The notes: generated by a model from the sequence alone, not told the origin. A DNA stretch of 50,355 bases from an uncultured Alphaproteobacteria bacterium (GCA_903893805.1 CAITNM010000034.1:1-50355); one strand, 5' to 3'; positions 17,552 to 27,859 are shown, counted from the first letter of the stretch. A program made the numbers and translations.

Positions 17552-19330
17552 TTAATAAACTCTTTTTTGAGGCGCTATTACTTCAACTTCGTCAGTCAGG
17601 GTGTGCATATGCACGGGACGTTTATCAAGCTGTACATTAAGGCTATCGTCACACCAAGAAAGTGTGTGTGCTAGCCATGACGTATCATCACGGTCTGGAA
17701 AATCTTCTCGAGCATGACCCCCACGACTTTCTGTACGATAGGCTGCTGAATGAATTGTAACAGCTGCTTGAATCATTAAATTTTGTAATTCAAGGGCTTC
17801 TACTAAATCGGTATTCCAAATTAGTGAATGGTCATTGACCTGAAGATTTTCTAAGGTTTTTGCGCACTCCTCTAGCTTGGACTTTCCTGCATCAAGCATG
17901 TCTTGTGACCTAAACACTCCGCAATGAGTTTGCATGATTTGCTGCATATTAGTTCGTATATGGCCAGTTAGTAGGTTACCAGAGGCATTTCGGGTTTTGT
18001 CAAAGCGATCAAGAATTATATTAGTGAAGGAATCAGCAAGTTTTTCATGAGGCGCTCCCGGGCGCACAACTTCTTTTGTACGCAGTGCAGCAGCACGACC
18101 AAAGACTACTAAATCTAATAACGAATTAGTTCCTAGTCTGTTTGCGCCATGCACTGAAACGCAAGCAGCTTCTCCAATGGCCATTAAGCCTTTAACGATT
18201 GTTTCCTTTGAATCGCGAGTGACCTCACCATGGTAGTTTGTAGGAATTCCTCCCATATTGTAGTGAACTGTTGGTTGCACGGGAATAGGTTCTTTGTTCG
18301 CATCAATGCCTGCGAATACGCGAGCTGTTTCATGCATTCCGGGTAACCGCTCGGCAATAATTTTGGGATCTAAATGTTCCATATGTAGCAGAGCGATGTC
18401 TTTGTGAGGACCGCAGCCACGACCTTCTTTAATTTCTATAGCAATTGCGCGGCTTACAACATCTCGCGATGCTAAATCTTTTGCATTGGGCGCGTACTTT
18501 AACATAAATCGCTCACCAAGACTGTTCGTTAAATACCCACCTTCACCGCGTACTGCTTCTGAAATTAAACATCCAGCACCATAAATTCCTGTAGGGTGAA
18601 ATTGAATAAATTCCATATCAGCTAATGGCAACCCAGCTCTAAGCACCATGGCATTACCATCGCCTGTGCAAGTGTGTGCGCCTGTGCATGTGAAGAAGGT
18701 GCGACCATGTCCGCCTGTCGCTAATACCACCATATGTGCCCTAAATCGGTGAATGGTGCCATCATCCAAACACCATGCAATCACGCCTCGGCAAATACCT
18801 TGTTCATCCATTAACAAATCAAGAGTAAAATACTCAATAAAGAATTCCGTATTATGAGCAAGACACTGCTGGTAAAGAGTATGCAAAATTGCATGACCAG
18901 TTCTATCAGCTGCAGCGCATGCACGCTTTGCCATAGACTTTCCATGCTCAATTGTATGCCCGCCGAATTGGCGCTGATAAATATTTCCATGATCATCACG
19001 GGAAAATGGGACCCCCATGTGTTCAAGCTCAACAACTGCGTCAACTGCATTTTTGCACATGTATTCAATCGCATCTTGGTCGCCCAACCAATCAGAGCCT
19101 TTTACTGTATCGTAAAAATGGTAGCGCCAATCATCTCCATCACCGGTGTTGTTCAGGGCTGCTGATATACCACCTTGCGCTGCAACCGTATGACTTCGTG
19201 TTGGGAAAACTTTTGTAATACAAGCGGTTTTTAAGCCAGCAGCGCTCATTCCAAGGCTTGCTCGCAAACCAGCTCCTCCGGCACCTACCACAACGACATC
19301 AAATTCATGATCAATAATGGAATAGGTCAT
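17552..19330 (-). CDS. sdhA: Succinate dehydrogenase flavoprotein subunit
   Basis: A 592-residue catalytic subunit of complex II that oxidises succinate to fumarate. The N-terminal FAD-binding motif [15 protein letters not shown] is at about 14-28, and His47 in [10 protein letters not shown] is the covalent FAD attachment site. [19 protein letters not shown] and VRGEGGYL line the active site. The C-terminal region contains [18 protein letters not shown]. The start ATG overlaps the sdhD stop in ATGA, so translation is coupled. All key residues are present. Confidence 0.98.
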   Translation of the reverse strand: MTYSIIDHEFDVVVVGAGGAGLRASLGMSAAGLKTACITKVFPTRSHTVAAQGGISAALNNTGDGDDWRYHFYDTVKGSDWLGDQDAIEYMCKNAVDAVVELEHMGVPFSRDDHGNIYQRQFGGHTIEHGKSMAKRACAAADRTGHAILHTLYQQCLAHNTEFFIEYFTLDLLMDEQGICRGVIAWCLDDGTIHRFRAHMVVLATGGHGRTFFTCTGAHTCTGDGNAMVLRAGLPLADMEFIQFHPTGIYGAGCLISEAVRGEGGYLTNSLGERFMLKYAPNAKDLASRDVVSRAIAIEIKEGRGCGPHKDIALLHMEHLDPKIIAERLPGMHETARVFAGIDANKEPIPVQPTVHYNMGGIPTNYHGEVTRDSKETIVKGLMAIGEAACVSVHGANRLGTNSLLDLVVFGRAAALRTKEVVRPGAPHEKLADSFTNIILDRFDKTRNASGNLLTGHIRTNMQQIMQTHCGVFRSQDMLDAGKSKLEECAKTLENLQVNDHSLIWNTDLVEALELQNLMIQAAVTIHSAAYRTESRGGHAREDFPDRDDTSWLAHTLSWCDDSLNVQLDKRPVHMHTLTDEVEVIAPQKRVY

Positions 19331-19662
19331 TTAAGTATTACTATCTGTATAAGAGAAAATATTCCAAAAACACTTAATATGCTGAACATGGCCCCAACCA
19401 TAAAAACAACAGTACTGCGAATTTTTTGATTTGGAATGTAATCTATGCAAACGGTTTGAATGCCCAAATATCCATGATAAAAACCGCTGATTAACATAAC
19501 AGATAGCAATAAGGCTGAATATAGACTACCAAAATTTTTCATAATTTCTTGATACTCTAAATTTTTTATGCAAAATAAACTCCACATAAACCACGGCACA
19601 AGCACCAATAATACGCAGGCAGTTATGCGCTGTAAAACGCAATGACGGGTGAATGATTTCAT
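19327..19662 (-). CDS. sdhD: Succinate dehydrogenase membrane anchor subunit
   Basis: A 111-residue membrane protein with three hydrophobic segments (about 14-33, 45-64 and 78-106). With SdhC it holds heme b and the quinone site. I chose ATG 19662 because it overlaps the sdhC stop in ATGA; the frame is open 18 codons further upstream, but that part lies inside sdhC. The second segment contains [18 protein letters not shown], with the histidine and DYIPN expected of this family. It overlaps sdhA by 4 bp. Confidence 0.9.
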   Translation of the reverse strand: MKSFTRHCVLQRITACVLLVLVPWFMWSLFCIKNLEYQEIMKNFGSLYSALLLSVMLISGFYHGYLGIQTVCIDYIPNQKIRSTVVFMVGAMFSILSVFGIFSLIQIVILK

Positions 19663-20024
19663 ATTAAACATATCGTCAAAATTGTTAGGAAGAATACTAA
19701 AATACAAACAATCCATCCGCTATAATAAACAGAGCTCAATTCAAACCCCTTGCCAAGTGACCACACTAAATACCGTATTCCATTAAGCATGTGATAATAG
19801 ATACTGGCCAAAATCAAATAAATAATTGCTTTTACGAATGGCTGATTTAGCCAAGAGCAGAAATCACTGTATGCAATCGGACCTTTGCTTAAAGCGTATA
19901 GCCACGCACAAGTTAAGGCCAGCCCTACTGTGAACCCTAATCCTGTTAGTCGATGTAATATTGATAATACCGACGTCAATTGAGGGCTATAAATCTGCAA
20001 ATGTGGAGACAAAGGTCTTTGCAT
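19659..20024 (-). CDS. sdhC: Succinate dehydrogenase cytochrome b556 subunit
   Basis: A 121-residue membrane anchor and first gene of sdhCDAB. RPLSPHLQIYSPQLTSVLSI and LHRLTGLG are the conserved N-terminal quinone-site residues (Ser and Arg), and HMLNGIRYLVWSLG carries the heme-ligand histidine. Three membrane segments are present. It overlaps sdhD by 4 bp. The upstream gap to the terC gene (55 bp) probably holds the operon promoter, but I cannot pick out a convincing one. Confidence 0.95.
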   Translation of the reverse strand: MQRPLSPHLQIYSPQLTSVLSILHRLTGLGFTVGLALTCAWLYALSKGPIAYSDFCSWLNQPFVKAIIYLILASIYYHMLNGIRYLVWSLGKGFELSSVYYSGWIVCILVFFLTILTICLI

Positions 20025-20079
20025 AACATTAAGTGTTTTATTTTTATGACTTAAGTTTGGGAAAAACTAAGGACTTTTG

Positions 20080-20994
20080 TCAATTGATCTTCCTTAATGA
20101 TTTTTCGCGCATCGATAAAATTATTGAAGATGAAAAAATAATCGTCAAAATTACAAAGGTAATCCCAGGATGCAAGTGAATGCTAAAAATAAGCTTAAGC
20201 CCAACTATTACAAGCACAATTCCTAAAGCAAATTTAAGATATTTTATTTTTTCAATAGCTCTGGCCAAAACAAAATACAAAGAACGTAATCCCAAAATAG
20301 CTAAAATATTGGAAGTATATATAATGAAAGGATTTCTTGTTATTGAAAATATTGCAGGCAAAGAATCTACAGCAAAAATAATATCAGAAAACTCAATTAA
20401 CACTAAAGCAAACAGAAGGGGTGTGGCTTTATGTTTTTTGTGCTCAATCACAAAAAATTTATTTCCATGCAATTTTGAGGAAAGAGGAATTATTTTTTGA
20501 CAAAACTTCCAAAGTCTACTGTTGGCTAATGGTTCTTCTTTTTCTCTTATGAAAAAAATCTTCATTCCTGTGAAAACAAGAAATGCCCCAAATATATATA
20601 ATAACCAACTAAACCTTTCTAGAAGCTCAACCCCTAAAAATATCATCAATGCCCGCATAACAATGGCACTTAGAATACCGATAAAAAGAAGGCGATGTTG
20701 ATATTGGGTAGGTATACTTAAGCTTTTAAAAATGACCGCAAATACCATTACATTATCAAGGCTTAAAACCTTTTCTATTTTATAGCTTGTGATGTATTCG
20801 AAAAAAGCTACTTCACCTAAGTGAACAAATATCCATGCGCTAAATGCCAAGGACACGCTAATCCAAAACAGAGTCCACCCTATAGCCTCTTTGTAAGTAG
20901 GTTGGTGATCACGGCGATTAAATATTCCTAAATCAAGCGCCAAAAATAAAAAAATGAAAATATTAAAAACAATCCAATAGGTTTGAGTAATCAT
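20080..20994 (-). CDS. TerC-family integral membrane protein (Alx-like)
   Basis: A 304-residue inner-membrane protein with about nine membrane segments. FEYITSYKIEKVLSLDNVMVFAVIF (about 65-89) and LVLIEFSDIIFAVDSLPAIF (about 195-214) are the two signature acidic membrane motifs (LDN and EFSDIIFAVDS). Relatives Alx/MntX and TerC are linked to Mn2+ export and metal loading of exoenzymes. Length is typical. It lies upstream of and co-oriented with sdhC, 55 bp away, so shared transcription is possible. The specific metal is not readable from sequence. Confidence 0.92.
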   Translation of the reverse strand: MITQTYWIVFNIFIFLFLALDLGIFNRRDHQPTYKEAIGWTLFWISVSLAFSAWIFVHLGEVAFFEYITSYKIEKVLSLDNVMVFAVIFKSLSIPTQYQHRLLFIGILSAIVMRALMIFLGVELLERFSWLLYIFGAFLVFTGMKIFFIREKEEPLANSRLWKFCQKIIPLSSKLHGNKFFVIEHKKHKATPLLFALVLIEFSDIIFAVDSLPAIFSITRNPFIIYTSNILAILGLRSLYFVLARAIEKIKYLKFALGIVLVIVGLKLIFSIHLHPGITFVILTIIFSSSIILSMREKSLRKIN

Positions 20995-21103
20995 TTGCTA
21001 ACAATATTTTTTGATCTATCTGTCTATAACTGTAGCGTGGTTTAGAATCTTTTTAAAAACATTTTGTTATTTGGTTATTCACGGTTGTCGGCACAAAACT
21101 TGC

Positions 21104-21424
21104 ATGACATTAGGTATTAAACTAGTGATAAAAATTATGCCTTTATTTTTTTTAGCTTGCTTATTGCTTAGTGGATGCAATCCATTTGGAGCATTTCGTC
21201 CAACGTCTGACGAAATACAAAGTGCAAATTGGGCTCCAAATCCTGACAAACCAAAACCCAAGAAACAATTGTTTTGCTACAGAACTTTGGGTGAGCCGAT
21301 GTGTTATGACCATGAACTTGATGAAAGTGAGCGTCATAGATTAATTGGGAAAACTGCAGAGCCACAAGAAAAAGACCCAACTAAATCTACTTTTTCTAGT
21401 TGGGTCCCAAGTGCTCTTCGTTAA
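21104..21424 (+). CDS. Small alphaproteobacterial-type lipoprotein
   Basis: About 106 residues with a lipoprotein signal, LFFLACLLLSGC, putting the lipidated Cys at about residue 25. The mature part contains KKQLFCYRTLGEPMCYDHELDE, a CYRTL-x-x-P-x-CY pattern I associate with a small uncharacterised alphaproteobacterial lipoprotein family, from memory. The frame is open from TTG 21011. ATG 21104 and ATG 21137 both give a good signal peptide, and neither has a clear ribosome site. Its last codons also encode the terminator of the convergent ssb gene. Confidence 0.7.
   Translation: MTLGIKLVIKIMPLFFLACLLLSGCNPFGAFRPTSDEIQSANWAPNPDKPKPKKQLFCYRTLGEPMCYDHELDESERHRLIGKTAEPQEKDPTKSTFSSWVPSALR
21369..21406 (-). 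terminator. ssb terminator embedded in the neighbouring lipoprotein gene
   Basis: A perfect 10-bp stem, GACCCAACTA (21374-21383) with TAGTTGGGTC (21397-21406), has a 13-nt loop. On the minus strand it is followed by TTTTTCTTG, the layout of an intrinsic terminator. It begins 31 bp after the ssb stop and lies inside the coding sequence for the last residues (DPTKSTFSSWVP) of the plus-strand lipoprotein. Confidence 0.75.
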
Positions 21425-21436
21425 AATTTAAAGAGT

Positions 21437-21880
21437 TTAAAACGGAATATCGTCATTTAATTCGTCGAAATGGCTAGGCAAAGCGCTACCGCCAGCATCG
21501 CCTTCAATACCATGGTGATCTCCGCCACCTCTGCTATCTAGAAGGGTTAGCTCTCCACGGAAACGAGAAAGAACTACCTCAGTGCTGTAGCGTTCAACGT
21601 TATTGTTGTCAGTCCATTTACGAGTCTGAAGGCTACCTTCGATGTAAACTTTAGAACCCTTACGTAAATATTTCTCAGCAACTTCGCCTAAACGATCGTT
21701 AAATAACACAACTCTGTGCCACTCTGTGCGATCTTTGCGCTCGCCTGATTGCTTGTCTTTCCAGCTTTCACTGGTTGCTACTGAAAATGACACAATTTTT
21801 GTACCATCTTGCGCGTTACGGACTTCTGGGTCTTTCCCCAAATTTCCAATTAAAATAACCTTATTTACTGAGCCTGCCAT
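21437..21880 (-). CDS. ssb: Single-stranded DNA-binding protein
   Basis: A 147-residue OB-fold protein that coats ssDNA in replication and repair. [21 protein letters not shown] opens the OB fold, and [38 protein letters not shown] covers its core. A short Gly-rich linker leads to the acidic tip DELNDDIPF, which docks partner proteins. The linker is shorter than in free-living relatives. ATG 21880 follows AAGGG. Confidence 0.97.
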   Translation of the reverse strand: MAGSVNKVILIGNLGKDPEVRNAQDGTKIVSFSVATSESWKDKQSGERKDRTEWHRVVLFNDRLGEVAEKYLRKGSKVYIEGSLQTRKWTDNNNVERYSTEVVLSRFRGELTLLDSRGGGDHHGIEGDAGGSALPSHFDELNDDIPF

Positions 21881-21950
21881 ATTTGCCCTTTTGACATGAA
21901 AAATTTATAGTGACACCAGTAGTTAACAAAATTATATAGAAGTTGGCAAC

Positions 21951-22280
21951 ATGGAAGTGGCATTTAGTGTTACACCAAATGCAGCAGTGCATATTCAGAA
22001 AATCCTTGAAACTGAATCCCAGGGTAGTAGATTCCGCATTTCTGTTCATGGTGGAGGGTGCTCAGGATTTCAATATAATTTTTTAATTGATGCTGAATTA
22101 ACACCAGATGATAAAATTTTTACCCAAGGAACAACAGAAGTTGTGTTAGATTTTATTTCATTGGGACTTCTGAATGGATCTCAGTTAGATTACGTGGAAG
22201 ATTTAACCGGCGCAAAATTTGTTATCAAAAATCCTAATGCTGCGTCCGCTTGTGGTTGTGGCAATTCTTTCTCGATTTAA
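21951..22280 (+). CDS. A-type iron-sulfur cluster carrier (IscA/ErpA/SufA)
   Basis: A 109-residue protein that carries Fe-S clusters to apo-proteins. The three conserved cysteines are present: GCSGFQYNF (about 37-45) and the C-terminal CGCGNSF. VDFISLGLLNGSQLDYVEDL, shortened at its start here, is the family's middle segment. Length and layout are normal. ErpA, IscA and SufA cannot be separated safely from sequence alone, and no suf/isc genes lie nearby. The gene diverges from ssb. Confidence 0.93.
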   Translation: MEVAFSVTPNAAVHIQKILETESQGSRFRISVHGGGCSGFQYNFLIDAELTPDDKIFTQGTTEVVLDFISLGLLNGSQLDYVEDLTGAKFVIKNPNAASACGCGNSFSI

Positions 22281-22301
22281 AAATATAATTAGAAGGCACG
22301 T

Positions 22302-23204
22302 ATGCTTAACACAAAGCTAAAATATGTAACATTTTTTCTGGGGTTAATAATTTCTCCCCAAGCCATGTCAGCTGAAAGACCAGCAGAAGGAACGGATTAC
22401 TTATTAGGATTAGAACTTGAACATCATTTAGTACGCGAAAACATAGCTGATTATGTAGCAAGGCAAGCTGGTGAATCTTGCAAACTAGCCATTGGGGCAG
22501 GGCATATTGCAGATCCCATGGCGCTTCGCCCAGCATACAAGCCTGGTGGAAGCAACTGCCTTACTGAAAGCATTCAAGGTGCAGGAATTTACACATTTCA
22601 TAGGCATACAGGATGGTATACATTTAGCGCCGAAATGGATGCTGCTTTTGGCTCAGACATGATTGGCAATATTCGAAAAGTTTCACATCAAGATGCAATA
22701 TTGCCTCCTAACACTTGGAATTTAATATGGGATGAATCCTATCATCCTGCTGTGCTATCAGCTGAGCATTTATTCGAAAAAGCTCTTGCTAGCTTAAAAC
22801 CCGAAGGAGTCTTTGTCTTTACTATTCCTATTAACAAGAGCGAAGGGGTTTGGATTACAGGAAATGAATGTGATGACGTAGCATTAACTGGTGAGTTTAG
22901 TGGAAAACTAGCTTATGCGCCCTTATCTGAGAAATTTGATTCGTTAGAAGCAGTTGAAACGTTTATTAGAGATCATTTGAAAGCTATAAGTTTTTCGTCA
23001 GTTGAATTGCATAAGAGTATATTAATGACAGCCTTGCAGAATGTAACTGGACAAACATCTTTTAAAGCTGTGAACGAATCTTTAGTAGAACTTTTAGATT
23101 CAGAAATCATGCGCATAATAACGGAAGAACGATACCAATTACTTAGGCTTGATCCTATTTTTGCACACACTGGTGGAATGTACTATGTTGTCGCAAAAAA
23201 ATAG
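22302..23204 (+). CDS. Exported methyltransferase-like protein
   Basis: A 300-residue protein with a clear signal peptide (cleavage probably after AMSA, residue 24) and a GAAGG ribosome site. The mature part recalls a class I SAM-dependent methyltransferase: LAIGAGHIADP (about 62-72) as motif I, an acidic YTFSAEMD after strand 2, NTWNLIWDES before helix D, then FEKALASLKPEGVFVFTIP as the post-motif strand and turn. The glycine motif is imperfect (G-A-G without the first G-x). An exported SAM enzyme would be odd in the periplasm, so secretion into a host is one possibility. This is inference. No closer family is recognised. Confidence 0.6.
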   Translation: MLNTKLKYVTFFLGLIISPQAMSAERPAEGTDYLLGLELEHHLVRENIADYVARQAGESCKLAIGAGHIADPMALRPAYKPGGSNCLTESIQGAGIYTFHRHTGWYTFSAEMDAAFGSDMIGNIRKVSHQDAILPPNTWNLIWDESYHPAVLSAEHLFEKALASLKPEGVFVFTIPINKSEGVWITGNECDDVALTGEFSGKLAYAPLSEKFDSLEAVETFIRDHLKAISFSSVELHKSILMTALQNVTGQTSFKAVNESLVELLDSEIMRIITEERYQLLRLDPIFAHTGGMYYVVAKK

Positions 23205-23228
23205 AGTGATTAGGGCAAGCGCTGCATC

Positions 23229-23993
23229 ATGAAAATTGTCACTTGGAATGTGAATTCTGTTCGTGCGCGGTTGCCTCATGTTGAGAATTTTTTAAAAGAT
23301 CATCAACCTGACGTGCTGTTACTGCAAGAATTAAAATGTGAAAAACATGCTTTTCCGCTATCACTTGAAGAATTTGGGTACAATTGCGCTGTGTTTGGTC
23401 AAAAAACCTATAATGGCGTTGCGATTTTATCAAAATACCCTATCGAAGATGTGCAGATGGGAATTCCTAATTTTGAAGATGCATCATCCCGTTATATTGA
23501 AGCCTTCACAAATGGTGTGAGGGTAGCCAGCGTGTATGTACCAAACGGTCAAGAAATTGATTCTGCTGCATACATTTATAAGTTAAATTTTTTTCAGGCA
23601 CTTTATAATCATGCTCAATACTTGCTTACTTTGGATGAGCAAATCGTGATTGGTGGAGACTTTAACGTGGCCCCCACTGATGATGATGTTTACAATCCTG
23701 TTATCTGGAAAGGTCAAGTATTGTGCAGCGTAAGGGAACGAGAGGCATTTCGAAAAATTGTGTATGCAGGCTTTACCGACGCAGTAGCACAGAGTGCCCC
23801 AGGTCCAATGCCTTATACCTGGTGGAATTATCGGCAAGGTGCATTTGCAAAGGATGGTGGCCTTCGGATTGATCATTTGCTACTATCACCTCAAGCAGCA
23901 GATAGCTTAAACACCACAACAGTGCACCGTTACATGCGTGGATTAGAAAAAGCTTCGGACCATGCGCCGGTTGAAGTTATGTTAAAAAATTAA
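23229..23993 (+). CDS. xthA: Exodeoxyribonuclease III
   Basis: A 254-residue apurinic/apyrimidinic endonuclease and 3' exonuclease of base excision repair. MKIVTWNVNSVRARLPH, then LLLQELKCE with the metal-binding Glu, GGDFNVAPTDDDVYNP, and the C-terminal SDHAPVEVML with the catalytic Asp-His pair are all intact. RIDHLLLSPQA is also typical. Length is standard. No ribosome site is obvious before ATG 23229. gatC follows 11 bp downstream, so it may share that transcript. Confidence 0.96.
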   Translation: MKIVTWNVNSVRARLPHVENFLKDHQPDVLLLQELKCEKHAFPLSLEEFGYNCAVFGQKTYNGVAILSKYPIEDVQMGIPNFEDASSRYIEAFTNGVRVASVYVPNGQEIDSAAYIYKLNFFQALYNHAQYLLTLDEQIVIGGDFNVAPTDDDVYNPVIWKGQVLCSVREREAFRKIVYAGFTDAVAQSAPGPMPYTWWNYRQGAFAKDGGLRIDHLLLSPQAADSLNTTTVHRYMRGLEKASDHAPVEVMLKN

Positions 23994-24004
23994 AGGAGCA
24001 GAAC

Positions 24005-24289
24005 GTGACAATTTCATTAAATGATGTCGCAAAAATTTCAAAATTATCAAGTATACGTTTGAATGATGCTGAAAAAGTAGTTATGCAAACTCAACTGACG
24101 GGTATTTTTAGTTGGATAAACCAATTAACAGAAATTGATGTGAGCAATGTTAACTTAAATGATTTTCCGCAAGCGCAAATGCATGAACGTGATGATGTGG
24201 TCACTGTTCCTAATCAGGTTAAAGAAGTAACACAAAATGCTCCACAAGTAGCACATGATATGTTTGCTGTGCCAAAAGTTGTTGAATAA
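24005..24289 (+). CDS. gatC: Asp/Glu-tRNA amidotransferase subunit C
   Basis: A 94-residue subunit that wraps GatA and GatB in the GatCAB complex converting mischarged Glu-tRNA(Gln) or Asp-tRNA(Asn). SLNDVAKISKLSSIRLNDAE, IFSWINQLTEIDVSNV and the C-terminal MFAVPKVVE match the family. The start is GTG 24005 after AAAGGAGCAG. It is first in gatCAB, with gaps of 9 bp each to gatA and gatB. Confidence 0.94.
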   Translation: MTISLNDVAKISKLSSIRLNDAEKVVMQTQLTGIFSWINQLTEIDVSNVNLNDFPQAQMHERDDVVTVPNQVKEVTQNAPQVAHDMFAVPKVVE

Positions 24290-24298
24290 GGAATGTCC

Positions 24299-25759
24299 AT
24301 GAGTACCGAAATTACATTAAGCCAAGCCAAGCAAATGCTTGAAAGGAAAGAATGCTCCTCAACTGAATTGGTGCAGTCTTTTATTAATCAAGCAACGGCA
24401 AAGCGTCATTTGAATTGCTTTATCACAGAAACTTTTGAAAATGCCCTTGCTCAGGCAACTGAAGCTGACAAGCGAATTGCTAATGGCAATGCTTTACCTT
24501 TAGATGGGCTACCTATTGCCAACAAAGATTTGTATTGCACTCAAGGTGTGCGTACCACTGCAGGTTCAAATATTTTAAAGAATTTTATTCCTCCATACGA
24601 ATCAACCGTATCAGGAAACTTAAAAAAGGCCGGAGCAATTAGTCTTGGGAAATTGAACATGGACGAATTTGCTATGGGGTCTGCAAATCTAAATAGCGCT
24701 TATGGTCCTGTTGTTAATCCTTGGAGATCAATCTCTGAACCTTCAAAAGACTTAGTTCCAGGTGGTTCATCTGGTGGATCTGCTGCCTCTATTGCTGCTG
24801 GGCTTTGCCTTGGTGCAACTGCTTCTGATACAGGTGGATCAATTCGTCAACCAGCTGCTTTTTGCGGAATTACAGGCATTAAACCTACGTATGGATTATG
24901 CTCTCGTTGGGGAATGGTTGCTTTTGCATCGTCATTAGACCAAGCGGGTCCAATGGCGCACACAATTGCTGATTGCGCAATATTGTTAAAGCATATGGCA
25001 AGTTATGACGATAAAGACGCTACCAGCCTAAAAGTTACAATTCCAGACTACACTGCTAACCTAAAACCTGCAGCAAAAGGTCTGCGAGTAGGGCTGCCAA
25101 AAGAATATCTGGAAGGCTTAAATCAAGAAGGCCAAGCTTTGCTTCAAAAAGGTATTAGTTGGTTAAAAGCCGAAGGTGCAGAAATTGTTGATATTTCCTT
25201 GAAAATGACTGCTGCAGCGCTGCCAACTTATTATATTATTGCTCCTGCAGAAGCTTCAGCAAATCTAGCTCGCTACGACGGTGTTCGCTATGGGGCACGA
25301 GTAGACAGCGCAACTCTTGATGAAATGTACCAGAGCACGCGCCATGATGGATTTGGAGCAGAAGTAAAACGTCGTATAATGATTGGTACTTACGTTCTTT
25401 CAGCAGGCTACTACGATGCTTATTACACTAGAGCGCAAAAAGTAAGAAAACTGATCTCTCAGGACTTTGATAATGCCTTTGAAAAAGTTGATGTTATATT
25501 GACACCAACGACACCAGGAGCAGCTTTTGGACTTCACGACTGTAACAACGATCCTGTTGCAATGTATTTGAACGATATTTATACAGTTACTGTAAATCTG
25601 GCCGAGCTTCCTGGTATTTCTATTCCAGTTGGGTTATCTGCTGATGGACTTCCTTTGGGACTGCAGTTAATAGGTCCAAAATTGTCAGAACAACTGTTAT
25701 TCAATGTCGGCCTAACATTAGAGCAAGCAGCACAATTTCCTCATTTTAAAGCCGTATAA
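24299..25759 (+). CDS. gatA: Asp/Glu-tRNA amidotransferase subunit A
   Basis: A 486-residue amidase-signature subunit that releases ammonia from glutamine. The catalytic Ser-cisSer-Lys triad is present: Lys in [10 protein letters not shown] (about residue 77), Ser in [11 protein letters not shown] and the nucleophile in [14 protein letters not shown] 24299 is preferred to ATG 24293 because AAGGA abuts the latter and sits 6 bases from the former. The channel and C-terminal motifs ([11 protein letters not shown] and [10 protein letters not shown]) are intact. Confidence 0.97.
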   Translation: MSTEITLSQAKQMLERKECSSTELVQSFINQATAKRHLNCFITETFENALAQATEADKRIANGNALPLDGLPIANKDLYCTQGVRTTAGSNILKNFIPPYESTVSGNLKKAGAISLGKLNMDEFAMGSANLNSAYGPVVNPWRSISEPSKDLVPGGSSGGSAASIAAGLCLGATASDTGGSIRQPAAFCGITGIKPTYGLCSRWGMVAFASSLDQAGPMAHTIADCAILLKHMASYDDKDATSLKVTIPDYTANLKPAAKGLRVGLPKEYLEGLNQEGQALLQKGISWLKAEGAEIVDISLKMTAAALPTYYIIAPAEASANLARYDGVRYGARVDSATLDEMYQSTRHDGFGAEVKRRIMIGTYVLSAGYYDAYYTRAQKVRKLISQDFDNAFEKVDVILTPTTPGAAFGLHDCNNDPVAMYLNDIYTVTVNLAELPGISIPVGLSADGLPLGLQLIGPKLSEQLLFNVGLTLEQAAQFPHFKAV

Positions 25760-25768
25760 GGGGTATTT

Positions 25769-27238
25769 ATGAAAAATCTTGTTCAAGGACAAACAGGGCT
25801 TTGGGAAGTCGTCATCGGACTTGAAGTCCATGCCCAAGCTGTTTCAAATGCAAAATTATTTTCTGGTGCATCAGCTGTGTTTGGCGCTGATCCAAACACT
25901 CAAGTAACTTTTCTTGACGCTGGAATGCCAGGGATGCTTCCGGTTCTAAATAAAGCTTGTGTTGATCAGGCTATCAAAACTGGTCTAGGAATGAATTCTA
26001 CCATCAATAAAGTGTCAGTATTTGACCGTAAAAATTATTTTTATCCAGATCTTCCTTTAGGATATCAGATTTCTCAGTTTTATTACCCAATCGTAACCGG
26101 TGGATATATAGACATCGATCTAGAAAATGAAGTTAAGCGTATTAACGTGACTCGTTTGCATTTAGAGCAGGATGCCGGAAAAAGTACTCACGATTTGCAT
26201 CCAAACTTATCGTATATCGATTTTAACCGTGCAGGCGTCGCACTCATGGAAATTGTTTCTGAGCCAGAAATGCGTTCATCACAGGAAGCAATGGCTTATG
26301 TGAAAAAGCTTCGTTCAATTTTACGTTACCTTGGAACTTGCGACGGAAATATGGAAGAAGGAAGTTTGCGGGTTGATGCAAATATTTCTTTGCACAAACC
26401 AGGTACTCCATTTGGCACTCGTGCTGAAATTAAAAACGTAAATTCAGTAAGATTCTTAGGTCAAGCTATTGAGTACGAAATTGTGCGTCAGCTCGATATT
26501 ATCGAAAATGGTGGCACGGTTGTGCAAGAAACACGTTTGTTTGACCCCACAAAAGGCGTAACTCGCTCAATGCGCAGCAAAGAGGATGCTATGGATTATA
26601 GGTATTTCCCTGATCCTGATTTGCGTCCACTTGTGCTTGATGAATCTCGTATTGAAGCTATTCGTGTTAGCATGCCTGAATTACCCGATGCTAAACGTGA
26701 CCGCTTTATGCAAAAATTTGCATTAACCAAATATGATGCCAACGTTCTGGTGGCTGAAAAAGAAGTTGCTGACTTTTATGAAGAAATTGTTGGGCACTCA
26801 AAAGGTCAAGGTGCAGAAAAACTGATTGCTAACTGGTTGATAGTTGAAGTTTTTGGTGCAATGAATCGTGATGGAAAATCAATTGATAATTTACCTTTTT
26901 CCCCACAACATTTAGCAAGCTTGGTGGATCTTATTATTGACAACACCATTTCTGGAAAAATTGCGAAAGATGTTTTTTCTAAAATGTGGGAAACCGGGAA
27001 GGCTCCTGCTCAACTAATTGATGAGCTTGGGTTACAACAGGTTTCGGATACAAGCGTTATTGAAAAAACTGTTGATGGTGTTATTGCTGCAAATGCTTCT
27101 CAAGTTGAGCAGTACAGGGCTGGCAAAGAACAAGTTTTTGGTTTTCTTGTTGGGCAAGTTATGAAAGCGCTCCAAGGAAAAGCAAATCCAGGGGTTGCTA
27201 ATGAAATATTAAAGAAAAAATTGAGTGCTTCTGAGTAA
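25769..27238 (+). CDS. gatB: Asp/Glu-tRNA amidotransferase subunit B
   Basis: A 489-residue subunit that binds the mischarged tRNA, phosphorylates the acyl group and amidates it. [40 protein letters not shown] and [12 protein letters not shown] are the conserved core motifs. A YqeY-like helical tail closes the protein ([17 protein letters not shown]). AAGGGG lies 5 bases before the ATG. A GC-rich hairpin shared with convergent hpf follows. Confidence 0.98.
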   Translation: MKNLVQGQTGLWEVVIGLEVHAQAVSNAKLFSGASAVFGADPNTQVTFLDAGMPGMLPVLNKACVDQAIKTGLGMNSTINKVSVFDRKNYFYPDLPLGYQISQFYYPIVTGGYIDIDLENEVKRINVTRLHLEQDAGKSTHDLHPNLSYIDFNRAGVALMEIVSEPEMRSSQEAMAYVKKLRSILRYLGTCDGNMEEGSLRVDANISLHKPGTPFGTRAEIKNVNSVRFLGQAIEYEIVRQLDIIENGGTVVQETRLFDPTKGVTRSMRSKEDAMDYRYFPDPDLRPLVLDESRIEAIRVSMPELPDAKRDRFMQKFALTKYDANVLVAEKEVADFYEEIVGHSKGQGAEKLIANWLIVEVFGAMNRDGKSIDNLPFSPQHLASLVDLIIDNTISGKIAKDVFSKMWETGKAPAQLIDELGLQQVSDTSVIEKTVDGVIAANASQVEQYRAGKEQVFGFLVGQVMKALQGKANPGVANEILKKKLSASE

Positions 27239-27248
27239 TTTCAGTAAA

Positions 27249-27276
27249 GGGCTGGCACTGAAAAAGTTACCAGCCC
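27249..27276. terminator. Hairpin between gatB and hpf
   Basis: A 7-bp GC-rich stem, GGGCTGG (27249-27255) with CCAGCCC (27270-27276), holds a 14-nt loop. On the plus strand it is followed by CACTTTTAAC, a modest T tract suiting termination of gatCAB. On the minus strand a weaker TTTAC follows. Confidence 0.6.
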
Positions 27277-27285
27277 CACTTTTAA

Positions 27286-27843
27286 CTAGGCACGCTTCTT
27301 TGGGTCAATCCAACCAACATTTCCGTCTTTTCGCCTGTATACTACATTCAGCTCATCATTCGCCGCATTTCTAAACATCACCACAGGTGTATCAGCCAGA
27401 TCAAGCTTCATAACTGCTTCACTAACGGTAAGGTGGTGAATATCATGAGTCATTTCAGCAATTACAATCGGTGTATCTGCTCCGCTATCTTCAGCTTCAT
27501 GGTTAACCACAAAGTAAGACGCTGCAGCTCCGATTGCATCATGATGGCGTTGACGATCACGTAATCTGGAACGGTATTTTTTTACACGTTTTTCTAATTT
27601 AGTTAAAGCATCTGTAAAACTTTTATAAGCATCGCTATCACGACCTTTGCTATGTACAACTAGATTTTTGCTAACATGTACCGCTAGGTCTGTTACAAAT
27701 TCATGATGATCTTTACTAAGGTGAACTTGTGACTCATGAGTTTCTCCAACATATTTCTCTAATAGGGCTCTTAATTCTGTTTGAATGAATGTGTTCAAAC
27801 TCTCACCAACATCCATCTGGTGACCGGCTACATGAATTGTCAT
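27286..27843 (-). CDS. hpf: Ribosome hibernation promoting factor, long form
   Basis: A 185-residue protein that dimerises and silences 70S ribosomes in stress. An S30EA/HPF domain (about 1-95) starts MTIHVAGHQMDVGESLNTF and contains VHVSKNLVVHSKGRDSDAYKSF. A linker leads to the dimerisation domain EAVMKLDLADTPVVMFRNA with NVVYRRKDGNVGWIDP. I chose ATG 27843 because GGAGAG sits just upstream; the frame is open a further 20 codons into the ABC gene end. It lies 16 bp after the exporter gene. Confidence 0.95.
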   Translation of the reverse strand: MTIHVAGHQMDVGESLNTFIQTELRALLEKYVGETHESQVHLSKDHHEFVTDLAVHVSKNLVVHSKGRDSDAYKSFTDALTKLEKRVKKYRSRLRDRQRHHDAIGAAASYFVVNHEAEDSGADTPIVIAEMTHDIHHLTVSEAVMKLDLADTPVVMFRNAANDELNVVYRRKDGNVGWIDPKKRA

Positions 27844-27859
27844 GGTTCTCTCCTTTGCT

